Source of the DNA: Bicyclus anynana
Taxonomy: Eukaryota; Arthropoda; Insecta; Lepidoptera; Nymphalidae
Reading direction: 5' to 3'
DNA: 64,000 nucleotides
Assembly: GCF_947172395.1 (NCBI RefSeq)
Contig: NC_069093.1
Span: forward strand, 15,969,561-16,033,560
Part shown: positions 12,866-25,015 of the stretch, piece after piece
How positions within the stretch are numbered: the stretch's first letter is position 1
Layout: each line of letters opens with the position of its first letter
Made by a program: the position numbers and the translations under genes
Notes under the pieces: generated by a model
Database searches by the model: none
What the model saw: the letters and a program-made list of their open reading frames with translations, nothing else
What the model was told of the DNA's origin: nothing

Positions 12866-13021
12866 AATGTCAGTAGATACAAAAATGTGCGCCTAGTGGA
12901 ATAGCTGAATTTGTGATACTTTTTGCGGTAATTTTGTATGCACCTATCGTATCTAATAGTATAAAATCATTGGTACAATCCCTGCAGCTGCTACCCGTCG
13001 CGTTATACTATATCGCTTTTA

Positions 13022-13170
13022 TTGCAACTTTAGCACATCATCATAATGATCATCATCATCAATAATGATCATGAGATCATCATCATGATCAGTTTATGGG
13101 CATCTGCTACTAGAGATAGGCCTCTTGTATGGAGTTCCAAACACTACGGCTTTGAGCCTTCATCTACCTA
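13022..13170 (-). mobile_element. Decayed RTE-like LINE 3' end
   Basis: An imperfect (ATC)n run is followed by GGGCATCTGCTACTAGAGAT and AGGCCTCTTGTATGGAGTTC. This matches, in the same orientation, the 3' end of the LINE remnant at 57945-58315. It is badly eroded. Confidence 0.5.
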
Positions 13171-13589
13171 TCTTAATTTTTTCATCATAATCGAATAATA
13201 GCCACACAGACCTAATTAATGATGGTATCTATTAAGGCACGAGTATAGACTTTAGGAGTTCCAATAAAACATTAGTAGATAGAGCAGCAAGGTCATATTA
13301 ATTCTACAAACGGAGGTAGGTATTCTGTAAACGTTATTCTAGCTCACAACGCTGAGACAGCGCCGAACAATACTCGTTTGAAACTATCTCGTTCTTGAAA
13401 CTTATTTAAGGGGCCCTGAACAAGACCCTCAGTAAGGGAGAACACAACCTAAGGAGGAGGATTTGCCCTTTAACGTTTTGTATTACAGGCTTACTATAAT
13501 GTGGATCAATAAAGTAATTACGAAGATGCTTGAAGGCAATTATATTTCACCTTTCATCTTCGCTCAGCATTAATTATTGAGTTTATAGC

Positions 13590-13685
13590 CGAATTTTCTC
13601 AGCAGAACTTGCCTTTTGAGTTGGTGGTAGGGTACAAATAGCTTCAAAGACGTTTCAAAAGCGCTTCTCAACTAAGCCAACTTGA
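13590..13685 (+). mobile_element. 3' UTR remnant of a non-LTR element (LINE-E family)
   Basis: CAGCAGAACTTGCCTTTTGA, then GTTGGTGGTAGGGTACAAAT and GACGTTTCAAAAGCGCTT, match the 3' UTR of the element on the minus strand at 54808-55120. A smaller fragment on the opposite strand lies at about 15410-15473, in intron 3 of gene 1. Confidence 0.5.
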
Positions 13686-14130
13686 AAAGAATTATGATTG
13701 TGGTTTTTGAGTTATCATTCGTCATTTATTAAACAATAGGTATTTAATAAATGGTCATAAATAGTTCATTGTCGTTCTACTACATTGAAAACTTTTTTTC
13801 CCTATTTTTTGAGACGCTATTACCTGAAATTTTTAGTCTTTAAATATTATTTTGAGAATACGAGCGAAAACGCCTGTCGGCCATGATGGTCGATATTTCA
13901 ACTGTTTCATGACGTTACAATAACAAATCCCTTACTAACGGAGCGTTTGACAAAAATATTAGTTAACAATTAGTTTGACGTTTAGTACATCAATTGGGAA
14001 ATTTGAAAAATACATGATTTTTAAATTAAGTTTTATAAGAAATCCCTAACTTTTATTAATTAATAACGATATATTTCGGACCTTTATTCCATGTGTTATG
14101 CGAAATTAATATTGTTTATTTTAAATTCGT

Positions 14131-14211
14131 TGGATGCAGGCGGCTCAGTATCGTAATGTTTTTAAGTCCCTACAAAAGGCCTATGTCCTGCAGTGGTCGT
14201 CCATCGGCTGA
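14131..14211 (+). mobile_element. C-terminal tail of an RTE-like LINE just upstream of gene 1
   Basis: The frame from 14134 reads MQAAQYRNVFKSLQK then AYVLQWSSIG and stops at 14209-14211, followed by a TGATGATGAT tail. This matches the C-terminus of lepidopteran RTE-like reverse transcriptases (family pattern AYVQQWxSIG). Only the last 26 codons are left. It ends about 65 bp before the gene 1 acceptor, inside the presumed 5' UTR intron. Confidence 0.7.
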
Positions 14212-14278
14212 TTTGATGATGATGATATTAAATTTTATATAAGTCAACTACCCTATTATTTTTATTAATTCGCAGAAG

Positions 14279-17200
14279 ATGATTATCTTCATTTGGATCG
14301 GTGTCCTGATAGCTGTGCTGGTGTTATACATTCGCAAGAGTCACTCGAGGTTCAGTGACTATGGCGTGAAGCATCCTAGAGCGTATCCGTTTTTTGGAAA
14401 CATGGCGAGAATTGTTTTCCGTATCGACAACTTCAGTGATGATCTAGATCGATATTATGACGACTATCGGGAGGAAAGGTTAGAGTTCTTATTTAAAAAG
14501 AGATAAATCACAATGTCACCCGACTAGGACAATTTTGCGAATCATTCTTCTTCTTTATTACTATTGAAAGTTTTGAGACCTTGACCTCAAGTACCGATAA
14601 TGATGATTATTTTATATGCAAAAATCACAGGAATCTTCCAAATATTCTTGCAGGTTTGTGGGCAAATACGAGTTTCTCAGACCACTGTTAATTGTGAAAG
14701 ATTTGGAATTGGTTAAAAAGATCGGCATAAAAGATTTTGAATATTTCCTAGACCACAGAAGTTTTACAAATGCCGACGTAGAACCACTATTTTCGAGAAA
14801 TATTTTATCTTTAAAAGGTATGTATCTACATAAAATATTAGGTTAAATAACGTAGAATGAAGATGAACAAGCTGTACATAGTAAGAACTTTCAAGAAAGA
14901 TAGCTGGTCTTTATAATTTGAAAATGGTCTTCAAATAACAAAACAATTTAATATGAAATATACCCATTATTCTGTACTGTTTTGTAAATGATTTAGGTCA
15001 GGAATGGAAAGACATGAGATCAACGTTAAGCCCAGCGTTTACGAGCTCGAAGATAAAGCTTATGGTTCCCTTTATGCAAGAAGCTGGGGAACAGATGATC
15101 CGCTCATTAAAGAAGAAGTTTCAAGACTCTCCAAGTAAGTTACAAACAACAAGACTATAGTTGATTATCAAGCATTTTTTTTAAAACAAAGGATTCTAGG
15201 TCAAAATTATGTAATACTAGAGATTACAGAAAACGTTCTGATAAATATCTACATTTCTTTCAAAGAAAATTACTTAAAATGCGATTAATAAATATTAAAA
15301 AAAAATATTTAAATCGGTCAAACCCTTTCCTAGGAGATTAAAGATGTAAGTACTTTATGTAACAGTCTTAATCGCAAAGTTAAATACTTTTGTGTGAATA
15401 CTTATAGAGACACTACCATTGGTTTGAAAGGCAGGTTCTGCTGAAAATGTTGGGAATACAACAGTTGCTCTTTCGAAATCATGATTATTTATAATAACCA
15501 TTTTAATTACCTACTTAAGATTATTAATGCTAAAAATAATATTTATTATGTTTGATTGATTGATAAGAAACGCTGGTTTATTATTTCCGTTATCTTTTTT
15601 TGTTTTACCTACATAAGTTTTATTTTTTTGCATAACTCACTTCTTAATTTTATTATTTCGTAGCCGGTTCTCTTGACATTGATTGTAAAGATCTGACGTC
15701 ACGCTACGCCAATGATGTGATAGCTTCATGCGCTTTTGGTCTGAAGGTGGACTCTCATACGGACCAAAACAACAAGTTCTTTGAAATGGGAAAGAATGCT
15801 TCTACATTCAAGTTAAAGCAGATGATGTTATTCTTTGCGGTGTCTATATGTCCTGCTATAGCAAATGTAAGTATCAGAATTAAAATTCTTTTTTAATATT
15901 CAACATTGCTGCAATTTCTGTAAACGTTGCATATTCAAAAGTTATGGGGTTTTATCAGATGAGGTGCAAGATCTATGTTTATTGGTTGATTTTCTCTTTT
16001 GTGGCATTCTGGAGACCAAATGTGTGGACCAATTTTATGAATTTTTACGTGAATTAATTCGTCTCTATCGTTCAGAATGATTTGTTCAGAGTTACAAGTC
16101 ATGACAGTAATAACAATTCCACATTTTGGGATCTATAACTTTTTTATGCGGACAAAGCGACTTTAACAATCGAGACCCATTAAAACATAGATTTACGAGT
16201 CAGTACATTAAAATCTAAACCATCATAGTTTATATATCTTTCAATATCTTAATGTTAATATAATATCAATCTATATTAATATTATAATTGCGAAAGGAGT
16301 CTGTCTGTCTGTCTGTTATCTTTTCACGGCTAAACCGCTAAACCGATTTAAACAAAATTTGATAAAGAGATAGAGCACGTTGGAGCAGAACATTGGCTAC
16401 TTTTTCTCGGTATAATCCACGGACTCAAAAACAGATTTTACGTCCGCTAGTATACAATAAGCAAAACTACTAACATAATTAAAATTACAACATTTTCTTA
16501 TGATTCGACTATAATATCATGTTCCACTGTGATAAACGCTATTTGTCTATCTACTGTATCTATATTACTTACTATATGAATACAAGATCTATGTAGTTTA
16601 TGCGATTCATTGGTTTTATGTTCTGTTTACATATATTTAAAGAGACATTCGATATACACTATCAAGGTTACAATTATTATGGATTATATTACAACGGGAT
16701 CAATAAAATATTTATATAACAACTAAGTACTTACTGTCCTCTGTTTTACATGTAAATAAAATTTTCTATCCCTCTAAAGCTAGTAGTAGTAGTAAGTATG
16801 TTTTTTGTGGCTAAAGGGTAGGCAACATAGGAATGTTCTTTTATGGTGTTCTGACAACGTGTATGCAAAATTGAATGATGAATTATTGGGAGGTGAAAGC
16901 ATAATAAACAAGAAAACATTCTCATGAATGTATTGTCACAAAGCAAATATATTCAGTGTTAATAATCGTTAACTATTCCAGAAATTGAAGCTAACTCTTT
17001 TCTCAAATGAAACTAAGGACTTCTTTATCGACTTGGTGTCGAGTACTATGAAAGACAGAGAAGTACGGAATATTATCAGACCAGATATGATACATCTTCT
17101 TATGGAAGCAAAGAAAGGTGGTTTCGTAAATTGAATATTTTAAATCTTAAGAAAATTAACTGATTTTTTTAAACATTACAAAAAATTTTGAAATATTGTA

Positions 17201-19944
17201 ATAAATATAAATTTGTGTTTCAGGTAAACTTTCCCACGAAGAAGATAAAAATATTTCCGACAACAATAACAGTGGTCGTGATGCTGGTTTCGCCACTGTA
17301 GAAGAATCAACAGTAGGAAAGAAAAACATAGACAGAGGTACAAATAATTTTACCTTTATCAATCAAATACGATTGTTTGATTACCAAACAGTGCTCCATC
17401 ACACCCATGGAGCAAGTTTTAAAAGAAACGTACTATTCTAGAAACTTAATAAATATACATATATCAATAGTATTTTTGAAGTGGATGGTTTCTACTATAG
17501 TATATACAATAGCTCAATAATGTAGTACTCTAAATAATTTAAATAAAATGATTAAAGAATATATCAACACGTTGAAACAATTTACTTTATAAACTTTAGA
17601 ATTTGAAAGCTTTGGACATGGCATCTAAAAATTTAAGTTTTATGAACACAAGTATGTTTTGTTTCAGTTTGGTCTGACATTGATTTATATGCGCAGGCAA
17701 CGCTCTTCTTCATTGCTGGCTTCGAGACTATTTCTACAGGAATGTCCTTTGCATTACATGAACTGGCTCTTCACCCAGATATCCAGGATAAACTCTACAA
17801 AGAGATTAAGGAGAACGATATAAAATATGGTGGGAAACTGAATTACTCCGCTATACAGAACATGACTTATTTGGACATGGTTGTCTCAGGTAATTAAATT
17901 AAATTCAGACAGTCACAGATCATAAGAACTACTGAAATACTTAATCATGTAGAATGAAGGTTTCTAAAAACTGACTTACATATTTTACAACCGAGACTAT
18001 ATTTAAAAGAAATTTGCTTACAAAATTTTGAAATATTGTAATAGATCATGGATAAATAAATTATAGCAAACAGACAGACAATAACTATTGCCATTCAAAA
18101 GAAAAAGTAAAATAATTTTCAATAAATCATTGTTATATTTAACGATTATAAATTACTTCAATATATTATATTGTTTTGCAGAAGTCCTCAGGATATGGCC
18201 TCCAGGACTGGCATTAGACAGAGTCTGCGTCAAAGACTACAATTTAGGGAAACCTAATGACAAAGCTACCAAAGATTACATTGTACGTACCCATATAATA
18301 TTGTTTGTTGTTATAAGGGCCAAGCAAAGAATCCTCATTGTTTAGTATCAGATTATTTACCTGACTGCTTATCTTTTTATCCTGTTTATTCAGTCATACG
18401 AAAGTGATATACCAGTATGTAAAGTCCACGATATTGTAAAGTAGCTCCACAATGTTCACATTAAATTCGGTAGGTTCCATGCATCATTACAACACATACA
18501 AGCACGAGTATGTATTCTGTTTGGAAGGCCAAAAAACAGCGCACTGTTATAATCGTAATATGATTAAGTATCAAGAAAAATATAACAAATAAAACAGCTG
18601 GTTTTTTGACGCTTGGAATATTGATATTTAACTTATAGGTACTTATTGATTAAGTTCTCTTGCAATATTCTATTCTAAGAAGACGCCAAAACTAAATGTT
18701 TTAGTGGTAATATTTGTAGCGTTAGCAAAGTAAAAACTGTAATAAATTTATCTGTGGGTGGCTGCTAAGAAATGATATTTTGTAATATCATTACTTAGCA
18801 ATGTAAACGGGTTTCGATGTCACTTGCCTCCTCATGCATCGCTATAAATAATTTAACAAAACGTTTCTGCTATGCTGATGTTTCTCTAGTTTACATACAC
18901 AAACGCGTTTATTTATGTCTTCTTAGTCCTTGCTACTAAATACAAACTTCGACCGCATGGAATTCAATGTTTACAAATTCCGCGGCGCAAATATCCATGA
19001 TCTTTCCGTAATGAAAGTAGCCTACGAGTTAAACCAGAGTAAAATCAATTTCCATTCCAAATTTCAGTCAAATCGCTTCAATAGTAGCGACGTTAAAGAG
19101 TCAAACATCCAAAAAAAAATCCAAACAAACGTCCATACAAACAAACAAGAAATCCATACATACATATTCTGTGCTGGAGAAAAAGTTAATATTCGGAAAA
19201 AATACACCTAAACTAGCTTCATATAATTATGTTTTCATCGAGATACATTATCTCTTTTTCATCCCTTAGATACGCAAAGGAGAAGCACTATCGATTCCGG
19301 CATGGTGCTTCCACCACGACCCTGAGTATTTCCCGGATCCTGAAAGATTTGACCCTGACCGGTTCTCAGATGAGAACAAGCACCTCATCAATCCCTTGGC
19401 GTATATGCCTTTTGGTGTGGGTCCCAGAAACTGTATAGGTGAGTGCAGATTTCGGTACACTTTATGTAAAAATCGAGATACTTACAGATTGATTGGAAAG
19501 AGCCAGAGTTCTATTTTTGACTTGTGCATGATGTAATATAGGCGATTATTTTCCAAAAATTTGTTTAATAATAATTAATTTTACCAATGATGAATTCTAA
19601 TGCGGATCATAAGGGACCCATTAAAAATCTAAACCGTAAGTCAGAACCCATAAAAAATCTAAACCATCTTTAAACTTCCTAGTAATGGGTCCCGACTGTT
19701 AAAGATTATTTGCTGGAAGATTTATTTTTGTTTTTGGTTAGATTTTATAATTGAATCAATATCGCTTTATCTTACAGGTTCGAGATTCGCGCTGTGCGAA
19801 CTGAAGGTTCTTTTGTATCAAATATTGTTGCATATTGAAGTATCACCGTCGCCGAAGACTCAGCTGCCGTCAAAACTTTCTGCAGAATCTTTCAATCTTC
19901 GTCTTCAAGGTGGTCACTGGTTGACGTTTAAGTCAAGAGATTAA
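14279..19944 (+). CDS. CYP9A: Cytochrome P450, CYP9A subfamily (gene 1 of the array)
   Basis: Heme-thiolate monooxygenase anchored in the ER membrane; CYP9A enzymes oxidise plant toxins and insecticides with electrons from P450 reductase. Ten coding exons: 14279-14478, 14654-14817, 14997-15134, 15664-15866, 16982-17117, 17224-17337, 17668-17889, 18182-18282, 19270-19438, 19778-19944 (TAA). All junctions are GT/AG and the joined frame is open for 537 residues, the usual family length. Landmarks: N-terminal anchor MIIFIWIGVLIAVLVLYIRK; C-helix WKDMR near 125; I-helix AGFETIS near 335-341; K-helix EVLR near 393-396; PERF near 450; heme loop PFGVGPRNCIG with Cys about 481. The family-typical segment DAGFATVEESTVGKK is in exon 6. 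The start ATG follows the acceptor CGCAG by three bases, so a non-coding first exon lies upstream. Closest to gene 2. A poly(A) signal AATAAA is at 20252. Its introns hold repeat fragments near 15410, 16270-16455 and 18930-19180. The CYP9A number cannot be assigned by eye. Confidence 0.93.
16270..16455 (+). repeat. Dispersed repeat in gene 1 intron 4
   Basis: It contains GTCTGTCTGTCTGTTATCTT, CACGGCTAAACCGCTAAACC and an AGAGATAGAGCACGTTGG phrase, and ends near CCGCTAGTATAC. This is the common lepidopteran pattern of a non-autonomous retro-element tail. Related, diverged copies lie at 48690-48835 and 54375-54570. Confidence 0.45.
18930..19180 (+). repeat. Dispersed repeat in gene 1 intron 8
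   Basis: It contains GTAGCCTACGAGTTAAACCA, TTCCATTCCAAATTTCAGTC and AATCGCTTCAATAGTAGCG, followed by A-rich CAAACAAACG repeats. The same phrases recur at 12600-12720 and, reversed, at 49680-49720 and 56440-56500. The 93-codon open frame over it is not a gene. Confidence 0.5.
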
Positions 19945-21689
19945 ATCTAGAAAGATAACGTATTTTTTGTATGATAAAGGTTAACATGCGTTTGAGAGGC
20001 GCACAAGTCTATCAACAAATCTGTGGAAATTATCAAACAGAAGTAGTATTGGTAGTATTTACCACAGATCATAAAGCATGAGATACGCTAACTAAAAGTT
20101 GATAGAGTTGATTTGGGAATACAAAATTATACGCATACGGCTTATCGGTTAAATAATACAAATATTTACTCGTGTGAGGCTCTGAGGCACACGTTACCTT
20201 TCTTGGGTCAAGATTTTTGCAAACCTTGTTAACTAAGTATTATACTCTTAGAATAAAGTGCTAAATAACTTTAAATATATCGCACAGTGTTATCTTTTTA
20301 ATAGAATCTATTTTAGTGATTTTGTCAGTTTTATTTCTTCTAAAATCGTGAAACTTGATTTGTTGATAAGTTATGTAAGTTAGCCTATATTATTTTATTA
20401 CGGATATTATAAATGCCTTATGGTACTTTGAGTTATTTTTTTTGCTATACCATTTAGTAATCGATAATTTTCGAAATTATAAATAATGAGCGATTCTTCT
20501 GTGTATTTTTGTGATAAATTAACAATAATAAAACATTAGTGACTATGTGATGACTTTTACATCTATAGAGAAATCACAAAAGATATGTATGAGTATAATA
20601 CGCGTACTCGACGTAAAAATAATTTTTGCTACCGTGCATTACAAAATAACTATTTAATTTTCTATAATGTTAATTATCAATTAATTGAAAATTATATTTT
20701 AATATTATAATATAGCACAACCCTACCATACCCTACTCGTAGTAGTGACAACCCTAGTAGATATCTATTCTATTACACAATGAGTTATCAACTTATCAGG
20801 CTGTGAACTTCTACAAAATCACACGTGTTATCAGTTTATGTTTTTATATTATAACATAAAATTGTTTTATAATTTGAGACCGCCAGTGATGAATTGTTAG
20901 ACAGTATTGAGACCAAAATACACCATTTTGTAAGTTTTTTTTCTCTCCTTCATTTGTATATTCAGGTACTCGTAGTATTGGAAAGAGTTATTTTTATAAC
21001 GTACAATATTCGTCAAGAATGGCTCTGAATTTCGGCGTAGGCGTCTATTGTGCTTATTAATGAATATCTATACTATTACACAAACGACAAACGACTGGAT
21101 TTGGTTGCTATATTTTTTGTAAATCGTAATGTAAATGTAATACCTAGTAATAATTATTTACATACCTGCTAATTTATATTGTATACTAAATGTATTACGG
21201 AAATAGGTTACAAATGGATTTGAATTAAACTTTTTCAGATGGGTTTGTTTTTTTATGTTTGATACGCGTCAAGCTATTCTGCTAGATTCTGTAACATACA
21301 AAGCTTTGCAAGTCATAATAAAAAATAGTGCAACAACTCATACAACATACAAGGAAGACGTCCTTTCAAGTACCTACAGGGGCTCTACCACAATCTCTTA
21401 AATGCGTAGCGATCCCATAATGTTTCGTTTGATGAGTTTGAAAAACATTTGAATAAGATATTATTATTATTTGTGTATAGCTTATCACAGGATTATTTCC
21501 TATAACTATTTTGGACGTCCATCATTTCAGTTACTCAATTCGTAATACTGAAATGACATTATTTACGCCCTTATATGAGATGGGCAGTTAACATGATGGT
21601 TTTGCAAATGGTATGTCCCTCTACACAGTACTTATCCTTCAAACTAAGCCTCTTCAGCTTGAAAAACATCATTCAAAACATTGTTAGTC

Positions 21690-21985
21690 GCAGTCTGACG
21701 TTTGGAAATCAAAGGCCTTTCCCGTGCTTTGGAGAGCACGTTACAGGACATTATTTAACGACTACTATCACTATTACTATGAGATGTCGAAAATAACAAC
21801 CGGGAACGACGGCCCAAAGTAAATAAGTTAAATTGGTGTGTAAAACTTCCCAATACCAGACTGAGAATTTCGACTGAAAATTTCTTAGAAGAAAGCAAAA
21901 CTCTAATTTTAATAGACCCACCACTCGAACCCAGATCCTCGAGATCCGAAGCGTTGTAGGCTAACCACTAGAGTGACGAAGTCGA
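21690..21985 (-). repeat. SINE-like element with tRNA-type B box (SINE-3)
   Basis: Read on the minus strand, it has a tRNA-like head (AACGCTTCGGATCTCGAGGA, then TGGGTTCGAGTGG, a polymerase III B-box-like motif). A body with TTTCTTCTAAGAAATTTTC and a tail including GTGCTCTCCAAAGCACGGG follow. Diverged pieces with the same TTTCTTCCAAGAAAC core lie at about 47850-48000, and a head-like piece at 33460-33515. There is no protein coding. Confidence 0.5.
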
Positions 21986-22153
21986 AAATCCAAAGTGTAT
22001 AGAAATATTTATGACAAAAAAGAAGAACTATATTTTTTTGCAAATATTTAGAAAAGCAATCGGCTTTTATACATTGGAAAAATACACTTGTATAACTTAG
22101 TACATCTACTAGTAGCTGGTTGCCGAGTAACCACACTTAACTAATAAACACCG

Positions 22154-22230
22154 CCACCTTGACAATCAATTGAAGTTCATAAAAATCAACTTAATTATCA
22201 TTCGAAAATAGACTTTGTGTCGAAGACGTT
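22154..22230 (+). promoter_or_regulatory. Block shared by upstream regions of genes 1 and 2 (copy 2)
   Basis: The sequence CCACCTTGACAATCAATTG through GACTTTGTGTCGAAGACG aligns with 11033-11110 (about 70 percent by eye, including a 15-bp exact core CCTTGACAATCAATT). It sits about 0.8 kb upstream of the gene 2 ATG, a reasonable distance for a promoter or 5' non-coding exon. No clear TATA box or donor was found inside it. Confidence 0.4.
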
Positions 22231-22987
22231 AGAGATTATTCTTATTATAGAATTTATTGATACGAGTGATAAACAAATCTGGCACGTCTATGTCGACGCT
22301 TCTGTATTAAAAAGTAAAGTATTTGATCTTACTAGGCGTCACATTACACACATTATTAAATTATTTGCAGATAAAATTAACTAGCATTAAAAATTAGTTC
22401 TTGAATGTGAAAGAAGTTCATTAGTATTATTATGTTGATAACGATGAATAAGCGATCGTAGAAGCTGGTGATACTCAATCTAATGGTTAGCTTAGATCTA
22501 AACAATATTTCTTAATTTGAGTCAAATTTTAGTAAAGAAAATAAACTTAACAAAAACAAAAACTTAAAGTATATAGCAATAAAACTGAATTTGAATTATT
22601 ACAAAAATGAAATATTTAGAGAAACTACGTTAATGATTATGTTAGGTGTGTCCTGTATTATTACCTACACAATGCTTTAAACGTAGATTTACCCCTAAAA
22701 TTATATTTATCTTCTATAATCTTTGCTATTAAAGAGGAATTAGTATGTGTGTGTGATTTAGAAATTATTTTAGCAATTGAAAGGTACGTTATTTCTTATT
22801 AGTTTATCTTTATTGTTATTAGGTAGCTATATTTTATTCCCGTATTCCCGTGAGTTCCCTTTCACGGGAATACGTAAGTGACATCGTCTGCTAGTTTACA
22901 ATACGTTTCTTTTGGCACCAAAAATAATCAATGAAATACCTAAAACATTCCTAACTCCTAAATGTGTCTGACACATTTTTGCAGAAG

Positions 22988-24959
22988 ATGATCATCATCG
23001 TTTGGATCAGCGTCCTGATAGTGGTGCTGATGATTTACTACCGCAAGAGTTACTCGCGGTTCAGCGACTATGGTGTGAAGAATCCCAGAGCGTATTCATT
23101 GTTTGGGAATATGACTAGAATGGTCTTCCGCCTGGACAACTTCTGTAAAGATCTAGACCATTATTACAAAGACTATCCGGGGGAAAGGTTAGTTTTATTT
23201 AATCTTATCAGATAATATTTTTGTTTATTATTTTTGAAGTCATTAGTGATGGTGATTAAATGAAAGCTGTGTGAGTTCCAAGCTTGTTTTAGTCCAACAA
23301 GCTACATGGAACTAAGCTACATATTAATTGTTTTTAATTGAAAATTAAGTAACTTATTGTAATAGATCCTAGGTTACATGAGATACCATAGGCATTTGAG
23401 AAATTGTATCTTATTAATGACGTTAAGATTCTAACGATACCACTACACATACTTCCAAACGAAACGAAGAATTGTGAAATTGAGAAACTCACATGTAAAC
23501 ATGAAACTGAAATAAAAAAACCGAGATAAACGTTTAAGCTTTCACAATATCTGTGATATTAGTGAAAGTGTAGGAAATTTTAGGCGATAAACCTATAAAC
23601 AAGTAGACTCGTCACAATCGAAAAAATCTTGAAATGTTTATTTTTGCAGGTTTGTAGGAAAATATGAATTTCTGAAGCCTTGTATATTTGTGAAGGAGTT
23701 GGAATTGGTAAAAAAAATAACAATAAAAGATTTCGAGTACTTTATAGACCACAGAAATTTTACTAATGGTGAAGTAGAACCATTATTTTCAAGAAATGTA
23801 ACATCTTTGAAAGGTATATATGCCTACTCGTACCAACAAACTAAAGTTTAATTTTTTTTTGCACTAATTCATAAAATTGTATAAAAAGATTTTTATTTTA
23901 TACTAAACACACCATACAAAGGTAATACGAGAGTTGATATACATTTAAAAATAAAAATATAATCTAATTAATAACATAGATTATAAATATATATGGGTGA
24001 AAATAAACTAGCTCTTCAATTAAAAATGAGTCTTCCACAAGTCTCGCAGAGTTAGCATAATAAGTTGCAAATATTATGTTAAAATATACAGGAAGAAATT
24101 TTTTTTAGTGCGGATATTTTTATATTTTGTACATAAACAAAATTTAATGATCACGTATTTTTTCTTTTTTTTTTTAACTCAAAAATAACAAAATTATCGT
24201 TAGCTAAAGTTATTTACTTTTGAACAGAATTTTAGGGTCACCCTATTGTGCGTTTATTTTATTTTCGTTTGATACCTAAAGAACGTCACCAGATCACTTT
24301 TAAGCTGAATATATCTTGTTTAGTAATAATATGTACATTATTTTGTTATTTTAGAGACATAAATTAAAAAAAAAATTACATAAAATGTATCGAACTGTTT
24401 GTAGATTTATATTCTATTAATGATACAGAACCACGAAAAAAAATATCCGCACTAAAGACCGAATCACCCTGTAGTACTATAATTTATCTCCACTCCAAAT
24501 TTAAGTTACACCCATTCAGTAGATTTTGCGTGAAAGAGAAACAAACATTCATACAATTATTTATAGCTTTCATGTTTACAATATTAAGTGTGATTAGGTC
24601 AGGAATGGAAAGATATGAGGTCCACTTTAAGCCCAGCGTTTACGAGCTCGAAGATAAAACTGATGGTTCCCTTTATGGAGGAAGCTGGAGATCAGATGAT
24701 TCGTTCGCTTAAGAAGATGCTTAACGATTCACCAAGTATGTATTTGTAAATTTTATGTGGCTTTTGTTTATCATAATATTTGAAATATAATATTACCCAA
24801 TCTTTTACCTAATCGTAAATTTAAATGCCAATTTTTAAAAAAATCCGATGTAAGTTAATGCCTATATAGATATTGAATATCTATTTTATGCATTTTTCAT
24901 CAAAGTCAAAGTCAAAGTCATTTATTTCAATTAGTTAAGAAGCACTTTTGTGTCAAGTT

Positions 24960-25015
<56 letters not shown>

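Larger units (their letters stand above)
4365..14278. other. Intergenic region between the ETS gene and the P450 array
   Basis: The left part must include the 3' UTR of the ETS gene; candidate AATAAA signals occur near 4697 and 5314. The rest holds no convincing gene. It contains a retro-inserted element (5721-5854), the 31-bp minisatellite (7136-7266), dispersed repeats (8355-8455, 9060-9300), a reversed SINE fragment (9978-10112), a block shared with the upstream region of gene 2 (11033-11110), a terminal-inverted-repeat element (12293-12865) and several LINE tails (13022-13170, 13590-13685, 14131-14211). Small open frames, such as minus strand 5920-6168, are not recognisable. Confidence 0.6.
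19945..22987. other. Intergenic region between genes 1 and 2
   Basis: It holds the gene 1 3' UTR with AATAAA at 20252 and 20527, AT-rich sequence, a reversed tRNA-derived SINE-like element at about 21690-21985, and the shared block 22154-22230. No other gene is visible. Confidence 0.6.
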
